From the NCBI GenBank assembly GCA_964384215.1, contig CAYLLB010000023.1:1-64000 (forward strand): DNA of 64,000 nt, given 5' to 3'. Origin of the DNA: JAJFUV01 sp964384215. Its GTDB lineage: Bacteria > Acidobacteriota > Terriglobia > Bryobacterales > Bryobacteraceae. The notes below the pieces were generated by a model. That model saw only the letters and a list, made by a program, of their open reading frames with translations. It was not told the DNA's origin and ran no database searches. Shown piece by piece: positions 52,374 to 61,207 of the stretch. Within the stretch, counting starts at the first letter, position 1; the number at the start of each line of letters is the position of its first letter. A program made the position numbers and the translations under genes.

Positions 52374-55193
52374 ATGCAAGTGAACGAAATCGACCTGAAA
52401 AAGACCGTCAACCTGCCTCGCACGGACTTCTCCATGAAGGCCAACCTCCCGCAGACTGAGCCGCTGATCCTGGCCAAGTGGGAACAGGAGAAGCTGTACT
52501 CTCAGATCCGCGCCGCGCGCGCCGGCCGTCCCGTTTTCGTCCTGCACGACGGCCCGCCCTACGCCAACGGCAACATCCACCTGGGCACGGCTTTCAACAA
52601 GATTCTGAAGGACTTCATCGTGAAGTCCAAGAACATGGCGGGCTTCGACGCCCCGTACGTCCCGGGTTGGGATTGTCACGGCCTGCCCATCGAAATCAAG
52701 GTCGACAGCGAGCTCGGCAAGAAGAAAGCCACCATGTCGGCAACCGAGATCCGCGCCGCCTGCCGTGCTTACGCGCAGAAATACGTCGACATCCATCGCC
52801 GCGAATTCAAACGCCTCGGCGTACTGGGCCAGTGGGAAGACCCCTACCTCACCATGACGGCGCAGTACGAAGCTGTCATCGCGCAGGCTTTCGTCGATTT
52901 CCTCGATAAGGGATACGTCTACAAGGGCCTCAAGCCGGTGCACTGGTGTATGCGCTGCCGTACGGCGCTGGCCGAAGCCGAAGTTGAGTACGAAAACCAC
53001 TCCAGCCCATCTATCTGGGTGCGGTTCGCCCTGACCTCCAAGGCTTCCAAGATAGACCCGGCGCTTGCCGGCCGGCGCGTCTACGGTCTCATCTGGACCA
53101 CAACGCCCTGGACCATCCCGGCCAACATGGCCATCGCCTTCCACCCGAAATTCACTTACGTGGCGGTGGATGTGGAGGGCGATGTCTACATCGTCGCCGA
53201 AGACCTTTTGAAAACCACGGCCGAGAAGTGCCGCTGGACGTCGCCCAAGACGGTCGCCACCTTTACCGGCGACCGCCTGGAAGGCGCCGTCTTCCGCCAT
53301 CCGTTCATCGAGCGCGATAGCGTGGGCATCCTGGCCGATCACGTCACGCTGGACCAGGGCACCGGCGCCGTACACACCGCGCCCGGCCACGGCCAGGAGG
53401 ACTATGCCGTCGGACGCCAGTATGGCATCAACATCTACTGTCCCGTGGACGCCTCCGGACGGTTGTTCCAAGCCGAAGGCGCCGATGGCAGCCTTCCCGA
53501 AGAACTGATCGGCCAAACGGTCTGGGACGCCAACCCCACCGTAGTTGGAATCCTCCGGGACAAGGGCGCGCTCCTGGCCGAAAAGTCCATCGAGCATAGC
53601 TACCCGCACTGCTGGCGCTGCCACAAACCCACCATTTTCCGCGCCACCGAACAGTGGTTCATCGGATTGGATCGCAATGACCTGCGCTCGAATGCCATCC
53701 AAGCCATCAAGAACGTGCACTGGCTTCCCGGCTGGGGCGAGGAGCGCATTGCGAACATGATTGCCACGCGCCCCGACTGGTGCATCTCGCGCCAGCGCGT
53801 GTGGGGCGTGCCCATCGTGGTCTTCTACTGCGAGAAGTGCGGCGAACCTCTCACCGACAAGAAGGTCCTCGACGGCGTAGTGAAGCTTTTCGCCGAGCAC
53901 ACCGCCGACGTCTGGTACGAACGTTCAGTCGAAGAGTTGACCGGCGGTGCCAGGTGTCCCAAGTGCGGCGCCTCGAGTTTCCGCAAAGAAACCGACATCC
54001 TCGATGTCTGGTTCGACTCCGGCTCCAGTCACATGGCCGTTCTCAACGACCGCTATAAGCTGCCCTGGCCCGCCGACCTGTACGTAGAGGGCGGCGACCA
54101 GTACCGCGGCTGGTTCCACTCCTCGCTGCTGGTGGGCGTGGGCCTGCGCGGGAACTCGCCTTATCGCCAGTGCGCCACGCACGGCTGGACCCTCGACGCC
54201 GAAGGCCGGGCCATGTCCAAGTCCATCGGCAACGTCATCGAACCTGCGACCGTCGTGAAGAAGTACGGTGCGGACGTTCTGCGTCTGTGGGTGGCATCGG
54301 TCGAGTTCACCGAAGACGTACGCATCTCGGAAACCATCCTGGCGCGCCTATCGGAAGCCTACCGCAAGATCCGCAACACGTTCCGGTACGCGCTCGGCAA
54401 CCTCTGCGATTTCGACCCGTCCCGCGACGCCGTGCCGGTCCCGGAAATGCTCGAGATCGACCAGTGGATTCTGGTGCGTGCCGAGCAACTGGTGGAGCGA
54501 TGCCGCGGCTTCTACGAGCAGTTCAGCTTCCACCGCGCCTATCAGGCTCTGTATAACTTCTGCACCATCGATCTCAGCTCGCTCTACTTCGACGTGCTCA
54601 AGGACCGTCTGTACACGGCCGCGCCCAAGTCGGTCGAGCGCCGCAGTGCCCAGACCGCCCTGTACCGCCTGACCAGCGCGCTGGTGAGGCTGTTGGCCCC
54701 GCTGGTGAGCTACACGGCTGAGGAGGCGTGGAAGCATTTCACGGCAGCCACAGGGTCTGCCTCGAGCGTGCACCTCACCGAGTTCCCCACCCCATCGGAT
54801 CTGACCGAAGGCCTCACCGAAGAGCATCGCGCCCGCGCCGCCAATTGGGAGCGCCTCGTCGAAGTGCGCGACAGTGTGCTGAAGAGCCTCGAAGTCGCGC
54901 GCCAGGAGAAATTCATCGGTGCGCCCCTGGAGGCCCGTGTCAGCCTCACCGCCGACGACACGCTTTATCCGCTGCTAGAGGCCTATCAGTCGCAATTGCC
55001 CATGTTGTTCATCGTCAGCCAGGTGAAGTTGAAACGGAAGAAGAACGCTACTCTGGCTGTGCACATCGAACACGCCGACGGCGCCAAGTGCGAGCGCTGC
55101 TGGAAGTACGCGACCACCATCGGCGCGGACCGCCGTTTCCCGACTATCTGCGCGACTTGCGCCAAAGCTGTCGCGGAAATCGCCGGTGTCTGA
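52374..55193 (+). CDS. ileS: Isoleucine-tRNA ligase
   Basis: The 939-residue product carries the class I synthetase motifs PPYANGNIHLG (HIGH site, residues 61-71) and AMSKS (about residue 613), the editing domain with TTPWTIPANMAIAFHP, and the C-terminal zinc site CERCWKY plus CATCAKA. It charges tRNA-Ile. It is co-transcribed with lspA and lgt, an arrangement known for ileS-lspA in many bacteria. Confidence 0.97.
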   Translation: MQVNEIDLKKTVNLPRTDFSMKANLPQTEPLILAKWEQEKLYSQIRAARAGRPVFVLHDGPPYANGNIHLGTAFNKILKDFIVKSKNMAGFDAPYVPGWDCHGLPIEIKVDSELGKKKATMSATEIRAACRAYAQKYVDIHRREFKRLGVLGQWEDPYLTMTAQYEAVIAQAFVDFLDKGYVYKGLKPVHWCMRCRTALAEAEVEYENHSSPSIWVRFALTSKASKIDPALAGRRVYGLIWTTTPWTIPANMAIAFHPKFTYVAVDVEGDVYIVAEDLLKTTAEKCRWTSPKTVATFTGDRLEGAVFRHPFIERDSVGILADHVTLDQGTGAVHTAPGHGQEDYAVGRQYGINIYCPVDASGRLFQAEGADGSLPEELIGQTVWDANPTVVGILRDKGALLAEKSIEHSYPHCWRCHKPTIFRATEQWFIGLDRNDLRSNAIQAIKNVHWLPGWGEERIANMIATRPDWCISRQRVWGVPIVVFYCEKCGEPLTDKKVLDGVVKLFAEHTADVWYERSVEELTGGARCPKCGASSFRKETDILDVWFDSGSSHMAVLNDRYKLPWPADLYVEGGDQYRGWFHSSLLVGVGLRGNSPYRQCATHGWTLDAEGRAMSKSIGNVIEPATVVKKYGADVLRLWVASVEFTEDVRISETILARLSEAYRKIRNTFRYALGNLCDFDPSRDAVPVPEMLEIDQWILVRAEQLVERCRGFYEQFSFHRAYQALYNFCTIDLSSLYFDVLKDRLYTAAPKSVERRSAQTALYRLTSALVRLLAPLVSYTAEEAWKHFTAATGSASSVHLTEFPTPSDLTEGLTEEHRARAANWERLVEVRDSVLKSLEVARQEKFIGAPLEARVSLTADDTLYPLLEAYQSQLPMLFIVSQVKLKRKKNATLAVHIEHADGAKCERCWKYATTIGADRRFPTICATCAKAVAEIAGV

Positions 55194-55194
55194 T

Positions 55195-55707
55195 ATGCGC
55201 CGCTGGCTGGTGGCCTTTACCCCCGCCGTAACAGTGTGGGCGCTCGACCGCGTTACGAAGATCGCCGTCGAGCGCACCATTGCGCTTTACGAGACGCATC
55301 GCATTATTCCCGGCTTCTTCAACCTCGTGCACTCGCGCAACCAGGGTGCCGCCTTCGGCATGTTTGCAGGCAGTTCCAGCCCTTACAGGCCCGTTTTGCT
55401 GGTGGGAGTAACAGGGTTGGTGCTGGCCGCGGTAGCTCTGCTCCTGGTGCGTATTGTCGCCGGCAAGACCGCCGGAGGAACCGCGGCGCGCTGGGGACTT
55501 TCGCTTGTGCTCGGCGGGGCGCTGGGTAACTTCTACGACCGCCTTGTGCAGGGCACGGTCACCGATTTCCTCGAGTTCTACGTGGGCAGGTTCGTCTGGC
55601 CCGCTTTCAACGTGGCCGACGCCGCGATCACCGTCGGCGCACTGCTCGTGGCGCTTGAAATGTGGCGCACCCCCAGCGCCGGAGAAGCTAAATGCACCCG
55701 AAACTAA
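55195..55707 (+). CDS. lspA: Lipoprotein signal peptidase II
   Basis: The ATG at 55195 lies 1 nt beyond the ileS stop; GTG 55186 would add 3 residues. The ~170-residue protein has four membrane segments and the aspartate motifs of LspA: NFYDRLVQGTVTDFLEF and NVADAAITVG (catalytic Asp pair), preceded by FFNLVHSRNQGAAFGMF. It cleaves prolipoprotein signal peptides after Lgt acts, and lgt is the next gene. Confidence 0.95.
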   Translation: MRRWLVAFTPAVTVWALDRVTKIAVERTIALYETHRIIPGFFNLVHSRNQGAAFGMFAGSSSPYRPVLLVGVTGLVLAAVALLLVRIVAGKTAGGTAARWGLSLVLGGALGNFYDRLVQGTVTDFLEFYVGRFVWPAFNVADAAITVGALLVALEMWRTPSAGEAKCTRN

Positions 55708-56480
55708 TCACTGTCGGCGACTTCTTCATTCCCAGCTACGGCTTCTTCGTCGCGTTAGGATTTCTGTCGGGCCTGTGGATGGCCACGCGGCTGGCGCGCC
55801 GCCAAGGGCTCAGCTCAGACCTGATCGTGAACCTGAGCGTCTATTGCGCGCTGACCGGCGTGGTGGGCGGCAAACTGCTCATGGTTCTGTTCGACCTGGA
55901 TTTCTACATGCGCAATCCGGGAGAACTGTTTTCGTTGACGACCTTGCGCGCCGGCGGGGTGTTCTATGGCGGGTTGGTGCTGGCGCTACTCGTGGCGATC
56001 ATTTACATGCGGCGTGTGAAGCTGCCCGGATGGCGCACGGCGGACGCGCTCGCCCCGGGCGTCGCGTTGGGTCACGCCATCGGACGCATCGGGTGTTTCA
56101 TGGCCGGCTGCTGCTGGGGATCGGAGTGTCACCTTCCGTGGGCCGTGACATTCAGCAATCCCGATACCCACGAGATGTTCGGGACACCCCTGAACGTGCC
56201 GCTGCATCCGGCGCAACTCTATCAGTCCGTCGCAGAGGCCCTGATCTTCGCGCTGCTGTGCTGGCGTTTCTCCAAGCCTCACGAGCCCGGCTTCATCCTT
56301 GGCCTGTACCTCATGCTCACGTCCACGGGCCGGTTCCTGATCGAGTTCGGGCGCTTCCACGAGCAGGCGCTGCCCTTCGGCGGCCCGCTCAGCAACGGGC
56401 AATGGATCTCCCTGGCGATCTTCGCCATCGGCTTTTACGTCGTGCGCCGATCCCGCCCCACGCTCAAGCGAGCCGTATGA
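55692..56480 (+). CDS. lgt: Prolipoprotein diacylglyceryl transferase
   Basis: The 262-residue integral membrane protein has the Lgt features: IPSYGFFVALGF, GGVFYGGL, the signature GHAIGRIGCFMAGCCWG and LHPAQLYQSVAEALI. It transfers diacylglycerol to the lipobox Cys. It overlaps lspA by 16 nt, so the ileS-lspA-lgt unit makes both lipoprotein-processing enzymes together. Confidence 0.95.
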   Translation: MHPKLITVGDFFIPSYGFFVALGFLSGLWMATRLARRQGLSSDLIVNLSVYCALTGVVGGKLLMVLFDLDFYMRNPGELFSLTTLRAGGVFYGGLVLALLVAIIYMRRVKLPGWRTADALAPGVALGHAIGRIGCFMAGCCWGSECHLPWAVTFSNPDTHEMFGTPLNVPLHPAQLYQSVAEALIFALLCWRFSKPHEPGFILGLYLMLTSTGRFLIEFGRFHEQALPFGGPLSNGQWISLAIFAIGFYVVRRSRPTLKRAV

Positions 56481-56554
56481 CTCAATTAAGGCCGTGTTCC
56501 GGCTCCATAGACCAGGGAATTCGCCAACGCCTTTGAGACATCCCCGCTCTGGGG

Positions 56555-56998
56555 CTAAGGGACTTCTGTCGGCATGGTGGCCACAATGCTGTGGCCCGTG
56601 CGGTGCCCGGCAATCCAGGGAGACAGCATCAGGAATGGATAGTTGGAGATCCTGACCACGATGCGGTCTTCCGTGGTGCCCACGTCTTCCCTGGTCACGG
56701 TCACCATACTGCGAGTGAGACCGAAAATTCCGGTAGTCCTGCCCTCCGGCGTCCAAGGCTGGCCGAACATGACCATGTTCTGGATGGGGAGGGGATCGCT
56801 GTAGTTGACCGCGCCGTAACGGCATGCATTGCGCGCGCGCTCCACCAGCGTTTCGTGCAGAAACAACATTTGCGCGATATCGAAGACCCCGATTATGAGG
56901 GCCAGGAACGTTAACAGCACGAACACGCTCTCCAACATCGCGCCGCCCCGGCGAGCGCGCCGGCAGTCCGCAGGGTTACTTGCCGGATGGCTTCTCAT
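56555..56998 (-). CDS. TadE-like pseudopilin
   Basis: From the ATG overlapping the upstream stop (ATGA), 147 residues. A short basic N-terminus, RRGGAMLESVFVLLTFLALIIG, is the TadE transmembrane segment with the Glu five residues in. The rest is periplasmic and not conserved. It is the last of three Tad-type pseudopilin genes; no TadA/B/C or CpaF machinery is beside them. Confidence 0.8.
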   Translation of the reverse strand: MRSHPASNPADCRRARRGGAMLESVFVLLTFLALIIGVFDIAQMLFLHETLVERARNACRYGAVNYSDPLPIQNMVMFGQPWTPEGRTTGIFGLTRSMVTVTREDVGTTEDRIVVRISNYPFLMLSPWIAGHRTGHSIVATMPTEVP

Positions 56999-57462
56999 GG
57001 CGCAAAGTTCCCTATGTAGCATACTGTCATGCTCGGCTTTCCTCGCAGGTCTATCGTTCCGAACAGGGAATTGATCCTGTATTCCGATACAGCCACGCGC
57101 ACCTGGCGCGGCACCCCTCTGTCCATCGTAACCGTGACACCGATGTTCGACGCTGTTAGTCCGGGAGCCACGGGACGGGTACCGCCCGCCGGATTCCCGT
57201 AAACCGCCATGTTGCGTACCGCCGCGAGATAAGCCGTGGAAGGAGTCGCAGTCGAGGAATTATACGTTCGGAGCGAAGCGTAGCGCGCAGCACCGCGGAC
57301 GGCGCTTTGCAGGTTGTTGTAGATGTAGTAGGAGTACCCAAACCGGAATCCGCCTGTGAACAGCGGAAACACCACGACAAACGCAAGCGCGAACTCCAGC
57401 ATCGCGTTGCCCCGCTGGCGCTGCAACGCTCCTTGCGACACTTCATCAGGGCGCGTCTTCAC
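56995..57462 (-). CDS. TadE-like pseudopilin
   Basis: The GTG start overlaps the tadG stop, giving 155 residues. QRGNAMLEFALAFVVVFPLF is a TadE N-terminal helix, followed by GYSYYIYNNLQSAVRGAARYASL, a typical after-helix region. Such minor pilins prime Flp-type pili at the membrane. Confidence 0.82.
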   Translation of the reverse strand: MKTRPDEVSQGALQRQRGNAMLEFALAFVVVFPLFTGGFRFGYSYYIYNNLQSAVRGAARYASLRTYNSSTATPSTAYLAAVRNMAVYGNPAGGTRPVAPGLTASNIGVTVTMDRGVPRQVRVAVSEYRINSLFGTIDLRGKPSMTVCYIGNFAP

Positions 57463-58532
57463 GGAAGCAACCTCACTACATAGGCGCCCGGCAGACCCCC
57501 ACCGCTGTGCGACGCCCCCTGCACATATGCGCCGATATATTCCGCGCAGAAGGGTTTGTTGCCTCCCGCCGGGTACTCGGAGGGGAGAAGCAGGAAGAAG
57601 GCCCCGTATCCCAGAAGGGTGTAATTTGGATGCCAGGTGTTGATCGGCGCCACCACGATCCGGCGGCCATTGCCCGCATTGCGCGTGATGTATTGCGCGA
57701 AAGTCGCAGACGTCGAATCCGTGTCCTGGTAGATCCGTTCGATGAGCGAATCGCGCTGCGTCTGCTTCGCGCCGCCGGTCATGATCACTGTGTCGCCAAT
57801 GTCGCGGACGATGGTTTGGTAATTGTCTACGATCGCTGCCCGTATATTGGCCGATGAATTTTCCTCGATGAACCCGCGTTCCTCACCTCCTCCGGCGTTC
57901 GACAGGGTGACATAGGTGGCCTCATTGTCACCGTCACAAGTATTGTGGTTCAGCTTTGGACTGGAGGCCCAGCGCAGTGTGTAAATTCCGCCCTTAACCA
58001 GGCCGAAATCTGGCCCGGTGGTGTTGTGCGCCATCGGCGAGAACGGAAACAGTCCCTCTTTGAACGTCGTCTTAGATACCTGGCCCGCGATGGCTCTGGC
58101 CGACACATTCTTGGTTGAGTCGGGCGAAATGAACCGGGTGAAATAGACCGGCGCCGCCACTGTAGCTCTCACCCTGGCGTAGATATAGCCGGCGCCATTG
58201 GCGGGAGAAGCCACCCAGGGACCGGTCGGGGAAGTGGAAAAATCCGTTTGAGTGGTCGTGAACGCCTTGGTGGCCATGTTCCAACGGTTGGCGTTGTTCG
58301 TGACGGCAGTGCGGGCCCGGTCAAACCCGGTTGTGGTGCCGTCGAGTTCCAGCGCCGCCGACAAGGCGGCCGTATCTACATGGGCCTGAACTTCGTTACG
58401 GACGATGTAAAGCCGGCCTACATCAACCGCCAGCCCAACCATGCCAATCATGACAATGCAACACGCCCCCGCGGTAATGAGCGTGAAGCCGCGTTGGCCT
58501 GCGCGGCTGGGGTTTGATCGTTGTGGCTTCAC
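57459..58532 (-). CDS. TadG-like pseudopilin
   Basis: I use GTG 58532, preceded by GGAGG, giving about 357 residues; an ATG at 58550 is the alternative. Near the N-terminus QRGFTLITAGACCIVMIGMVGLAVDVGR is the TadG/Tad_N membrane segment. The DTAALSAALELDG motif (the usual ADAAALAGA-like stretch) follows. The C-terminal ~300 residues are beta-rich with paired Cys, as in other TadG proteins. It is first in the tadG-tadE-tadE unit. A TAGAAT box lies at 58556-58561. Confidence 0.82.
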   Translation of the reverse strand: MKPQRSNPSRAGQRGFTLITAGACCIVMIGMVGLAVDVGRLYIVRNEVQAHVDTAALSAALELDGTTTGFDRARTAVTNNANRWNMATKAFTTTQTDFSTSPTGPWVASPANGAGYIYARVRATVAAPVYFTRFISPDSTKNVSARAIAGQVSKTTFKEGLFPFSPMAHNTTGPDFGLVKGGIYTLRWASSPKLNHNTCDGDNEATYVTLSNAGGGEERGFIEENSSANIRAAIVDNYQTIVRDIGDTVIMTGGAKQTQRDSLIERIYQDTDSTSATFAQYITRNAGNGRRIVVAPINTWHPNYTLLGYGAFFLLLPSEYPAGGNKPFCAEYIGAYVQGASHSGGGLPGAYVVRLLP

Positions 58533-58555
58533 GTGTTGACAAACCTCCATCAGTA

Positions 58556-58561
58556 ATTCTA
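58556..58561 (-). promoter_or_regulatory. -10 box TAGAAT of the tad unit
   Basis: TAGAAT on the minus strand lies 23 nt before the GTG start of tadG, with GGAGG in between. Confidence 0.4.
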
Positions 58562-58956
58562 TTGCGGGAGCGAAAGCGAGCCACTCGGGAGAGTCCCTTA
58601 GTATGCCTTCAAAAACCAACCCAATATGCACTAAAGGTTTCAAGGCCTTCCCGGCGTGCTCCCGGCATGGCCGCCGCTGGCTAGAGTGTGTTACGTAGCT
58701 TAAGTGAGCAGGCAGATCCCGGTCTAAATGGGCGAATCGACGGATGTACTCCGCCGCGAGTCAAACTCATACTGAGAATGGCACCAGTGACCCCGCCCGA
58801 ATCCGGAGCGTGGGCGATGGCGAGGCAGCAGGGACGGCCCGGACTCCTTACCTCAGCGTGACCACCGCTGCGTAGCGCGACCGCCGTAACAGCGGACCGC
58901 CCTTCTGCCGCGCCGTATGCCCGGGACCCGGCAGTGCCGGCCGTTCCCGTTCATGT
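58562..58956. other. Gene-free spacer, about 395 nt
   Basis: No supported gene, RNA or repeat was seen between the tadG start and the end of the ceramidase-like gene. Short frames that read across it lack a ribosome-binding site and conserved motifs. Confidence 0.6.
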
Positions 58957-60321
58957 TCACTGCTGGAATCCCGTGCGCTTGACCAGTTCGTCGACCTTGT
59001 CGGCGATGACCTCCTCGATCGCCGGATGGAAAGGCCCAGGATAGTCCTCCTGGTTCATCGCGCCTCCGCCTTCGTAACCGCCTTCCTTCAGCACCCGCAG
59101 CGAAGGAATGTAGGCGAAGATGTCGTTCGAATAACCGGCCACCCAGGTGGTTTCCCACCCATATTGCGCCTTCAAGCGCAACGCATAATCGGACACGACC
59201 TCGCCGCCCAGAAAGATGATCTTCAGTGCGTGCCCGAACTGCCAGACTTGCACAGGGTAGGGATAGTGGTCCATCAGCTTCCCGTCGCGCTCGATCAGTT
59301 TCAACAGACGCTCCACATGCTGCCGGTCAAACCCGGTTGCATTGTCCAGCGCTTTCCGAAGCTCCTCCCGTGATGGTGGTTTCTGAAAGGGTACGTCCAC
59401 ACGCGCGAAAGCAGCATGAATCGCTCCTGTCAGCGGCGTCATCTTTGACCGCAGGACTTCGTCCACTGCCGCTGCCAGGATCCGTCCATAGCCTTGGGCC
59501 AGTTCCACCGTGCGGCGCGGCAGAGCGTTGGCATCGGCGCCGCAACCCTGGACGAACATCGCCACCGCGCCCGGGTGCGCCTTCTCGATCTCCGCCTGGG
59601 CATAACCGGGCCAGTCGCCGCTCACCTGGTAATCGGAAAGCGCGGTTGCGTGGCAAGCGTATCCCACCACGATGGCCACCAACCCTCCACCGGCATTGCA
59701 CACTCTCAGCACGGGAACATCCTGGTCGACCACTCCGGGCAGCGAGCGTCTCATCGACGCACGCCGCCGGTTCACGGCGATGCCTGCCAACCCCTGGCCG
59801 AACGCCAGCGTCGCCGGTTCCAGGTTCTGAATCGCCCGCCCGGCCGCCTCCACTGCCTTGTCAATGACGCTCGAGGTATATCGCTCGACGACTGCCGCCT
59901 GAGCGCCATCGAGCGGGTAGAGGCTTGGAATCGTCCCTCGCCGCACCAGGGGCGCGCTGTGGTTGTGCGCTTCGTTGAATACCACCCTCGCGCGCGGAAT
60001 GCCGGACTGCTTTTCGCAGCGCTCCGCCACCGGGTCCCAGATTTCGCGGTGGGTGTCCACCAGGTCGGCCGTGACCAAAACGGATGTCGCGCCCGTTCCG
60101 TCCTGGAGCGCCAGCGCCTTAATGTAGATCGGTTCCCTGACACCCTCCGAAGGATGCCTGCGGAAGCCGAAGCCGGCCATCCAGATCGGCTCGCCCGGGG
60201 TGATAGCGACTTTCGCGACGCCCGCCTTCCAGCCTCCCGGACCCTGCGTTTGGGCGGCAGCCACGCTACTGAGTAGGGCCGCCAGCACGGCTACGAATTG
60301 AAACGCCCTTCTCCGGTTCAT
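58957..60321 (-). CDS. Neutral/alkaline ceramidase-like exported protein
   Basis: The ATG at 60321 overlaps the upstream stop (ATGA) and gives 454 residues with a signal peptide (RRAFQFVAVLAALLSSVAAAQ). The neutral-ceramidase-like core has WKAGVAKVAITP, DGTGATSVLVTADLV, VVFNEAHNHSAP (zinc His pair), GYACHATAL and VQGCGADANALPR, close to the family's metal and nucleophile motifs. Full ceramidases are longer (~640 residues) with a C-terminal sandwich, which is missing here, so acting on another amide is possible. It sits downstream of a decayed Gfo/Idh gene. Confidence 0.82.
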   Translation of the reverse strand: MNRRRAFQFVAVLAALLSSVAAAQTQGPGGWKAGVAKVAITPGEPIWMAGFGFRRHPSEGVREPIYIKALALQDGTGATSVLVTADLVDTHREIWDPVAERCEKQSGIPRARVVFNEAHNHSAPLVRRGTIPSLYPLDGAQAAVVERYTSSVIDKAVEAAGRAIQNLEPATLAFGQGLAGIAVNRRRASMRRSLPGVVDQDVPVLRVCNAGGGLVAIVVGYACHATALSDYQVSGDWPGYAQAEIEKAHPGAVAMFVQGCGADANALPRRTVELAQGYGRILAAAVDEVLRSKMTPLTGAIHAAFARVDVPFQKPPSREELRKALDNATGFDRQHVERLLKLIERDGKLMDHYPYPVQVWQFGHALKIIFLGGEVVSDYALRLKAQYGWETTWVAGYSNDIFAYIPSLRVLKEGGYEGGGAMNQEDYPGPFHPAIEEVIADKVDELVKRTGFQQ

Positions 60322-61072
60322 GCCATCGCCACTTCCTGTTTGGCATCTTCGAAGGTAACACGCCACCCGCTGCGCAGAGCCGCGATGGTCATGCAGTGTG
60401 CCACCGAATGGTCGTATCCGGCTCGGACTCCTGCCACCGGCTCGCGGCGGCTCCGGATGCACTCCATCCAGTTGCGCATGTGCGCCAGCACCGAAACTTC
60501 GGCTCCTGTGTTGGCCGCACTGGTAGGCCGGAAAGCGTTCGGGACTAATGTGGCTTCGACAGCCATGTTCGGCTGCATTCCCGCCTTCCCCGCTTCAACG
60601 TTGGTGAGGCCACCATCGGCGGAGACGTGCGTCGTGGTCAGGTCGAGCGTGCCGCGATTCGAGAAGAACAACTCGTTCTCCCGGCCGGAGGCATTGCCCA
60701 TCCGGGCCGGGAAGAGGACCTGGAAGCCCTTCGCGGGATTGTTCAACGGTCCGTAGTCGAGAACCGCCCTCACCATATCGGGATTCGTGCGTCCGTCGTG
60801 ATTGCGCAAGCCGTCGACGGGCTTTCCGTTGAGCTTGCCGGCGAATGCGACTCCTTCTTCCCGGCGGCGGCTCCAGATGTCGGAGACCGCCCGGAATTCG
60901 AAGTTCAACTCCGGCGCCAGTTTGGCGAAGGCCGCTAGCAGCGCGTCCTTGGCGCGATCCGAGAAATCCACTATGCCACTCCGACGCGGTCGTTAGCGCC
61001 GACGATCCTGGCGTAGCTGGCGGCGCTCCAGCCAATAGTGCTGCTCAGGATGAATCTGCGTGAAATCGGCAT
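60318..61072 (-). pseudogene. Decayed Tat-exported Gfo/Idh/MocA oxidoreductase
   Basis: An ATG at 61072 encodes a Tat signal and the first Rossmann strand (ISRRFILSSTIGWSAASYAR; NDRVGVA) and hits TAG at 60973-60971. The continuing homology runs in the shifted frame (FSDRAKDALLAAFAKLAPEL; FEFRAVSDIWSRRREEG) to 60318. The middle, including the EKP catalytic segment, is also missing: after KLNGKPVDGLRNHDG the frame jumps to C-terminal-type sequence (FPARMGNASGRENELFFSNRG; HMRNWMECIRSRREP). A frameshift plus a large internal deletion mark it as inactive. An intact relative is at 31749-33092. Confidence 0.75.
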
Positions 61073-61207
61073 AGTCTTGACCATCCTTGGTCCGGGCCGC
61101 TCAGCCGGCACCCCGCTTGCCGCTCTCCTCCGCGGGAACGGACGCTCCGCTTTGGCTAGCCTGGACAGTTGCCGGCGATTGATGCGGTCTGTTTGCCTGA
61201 TTTCCGC

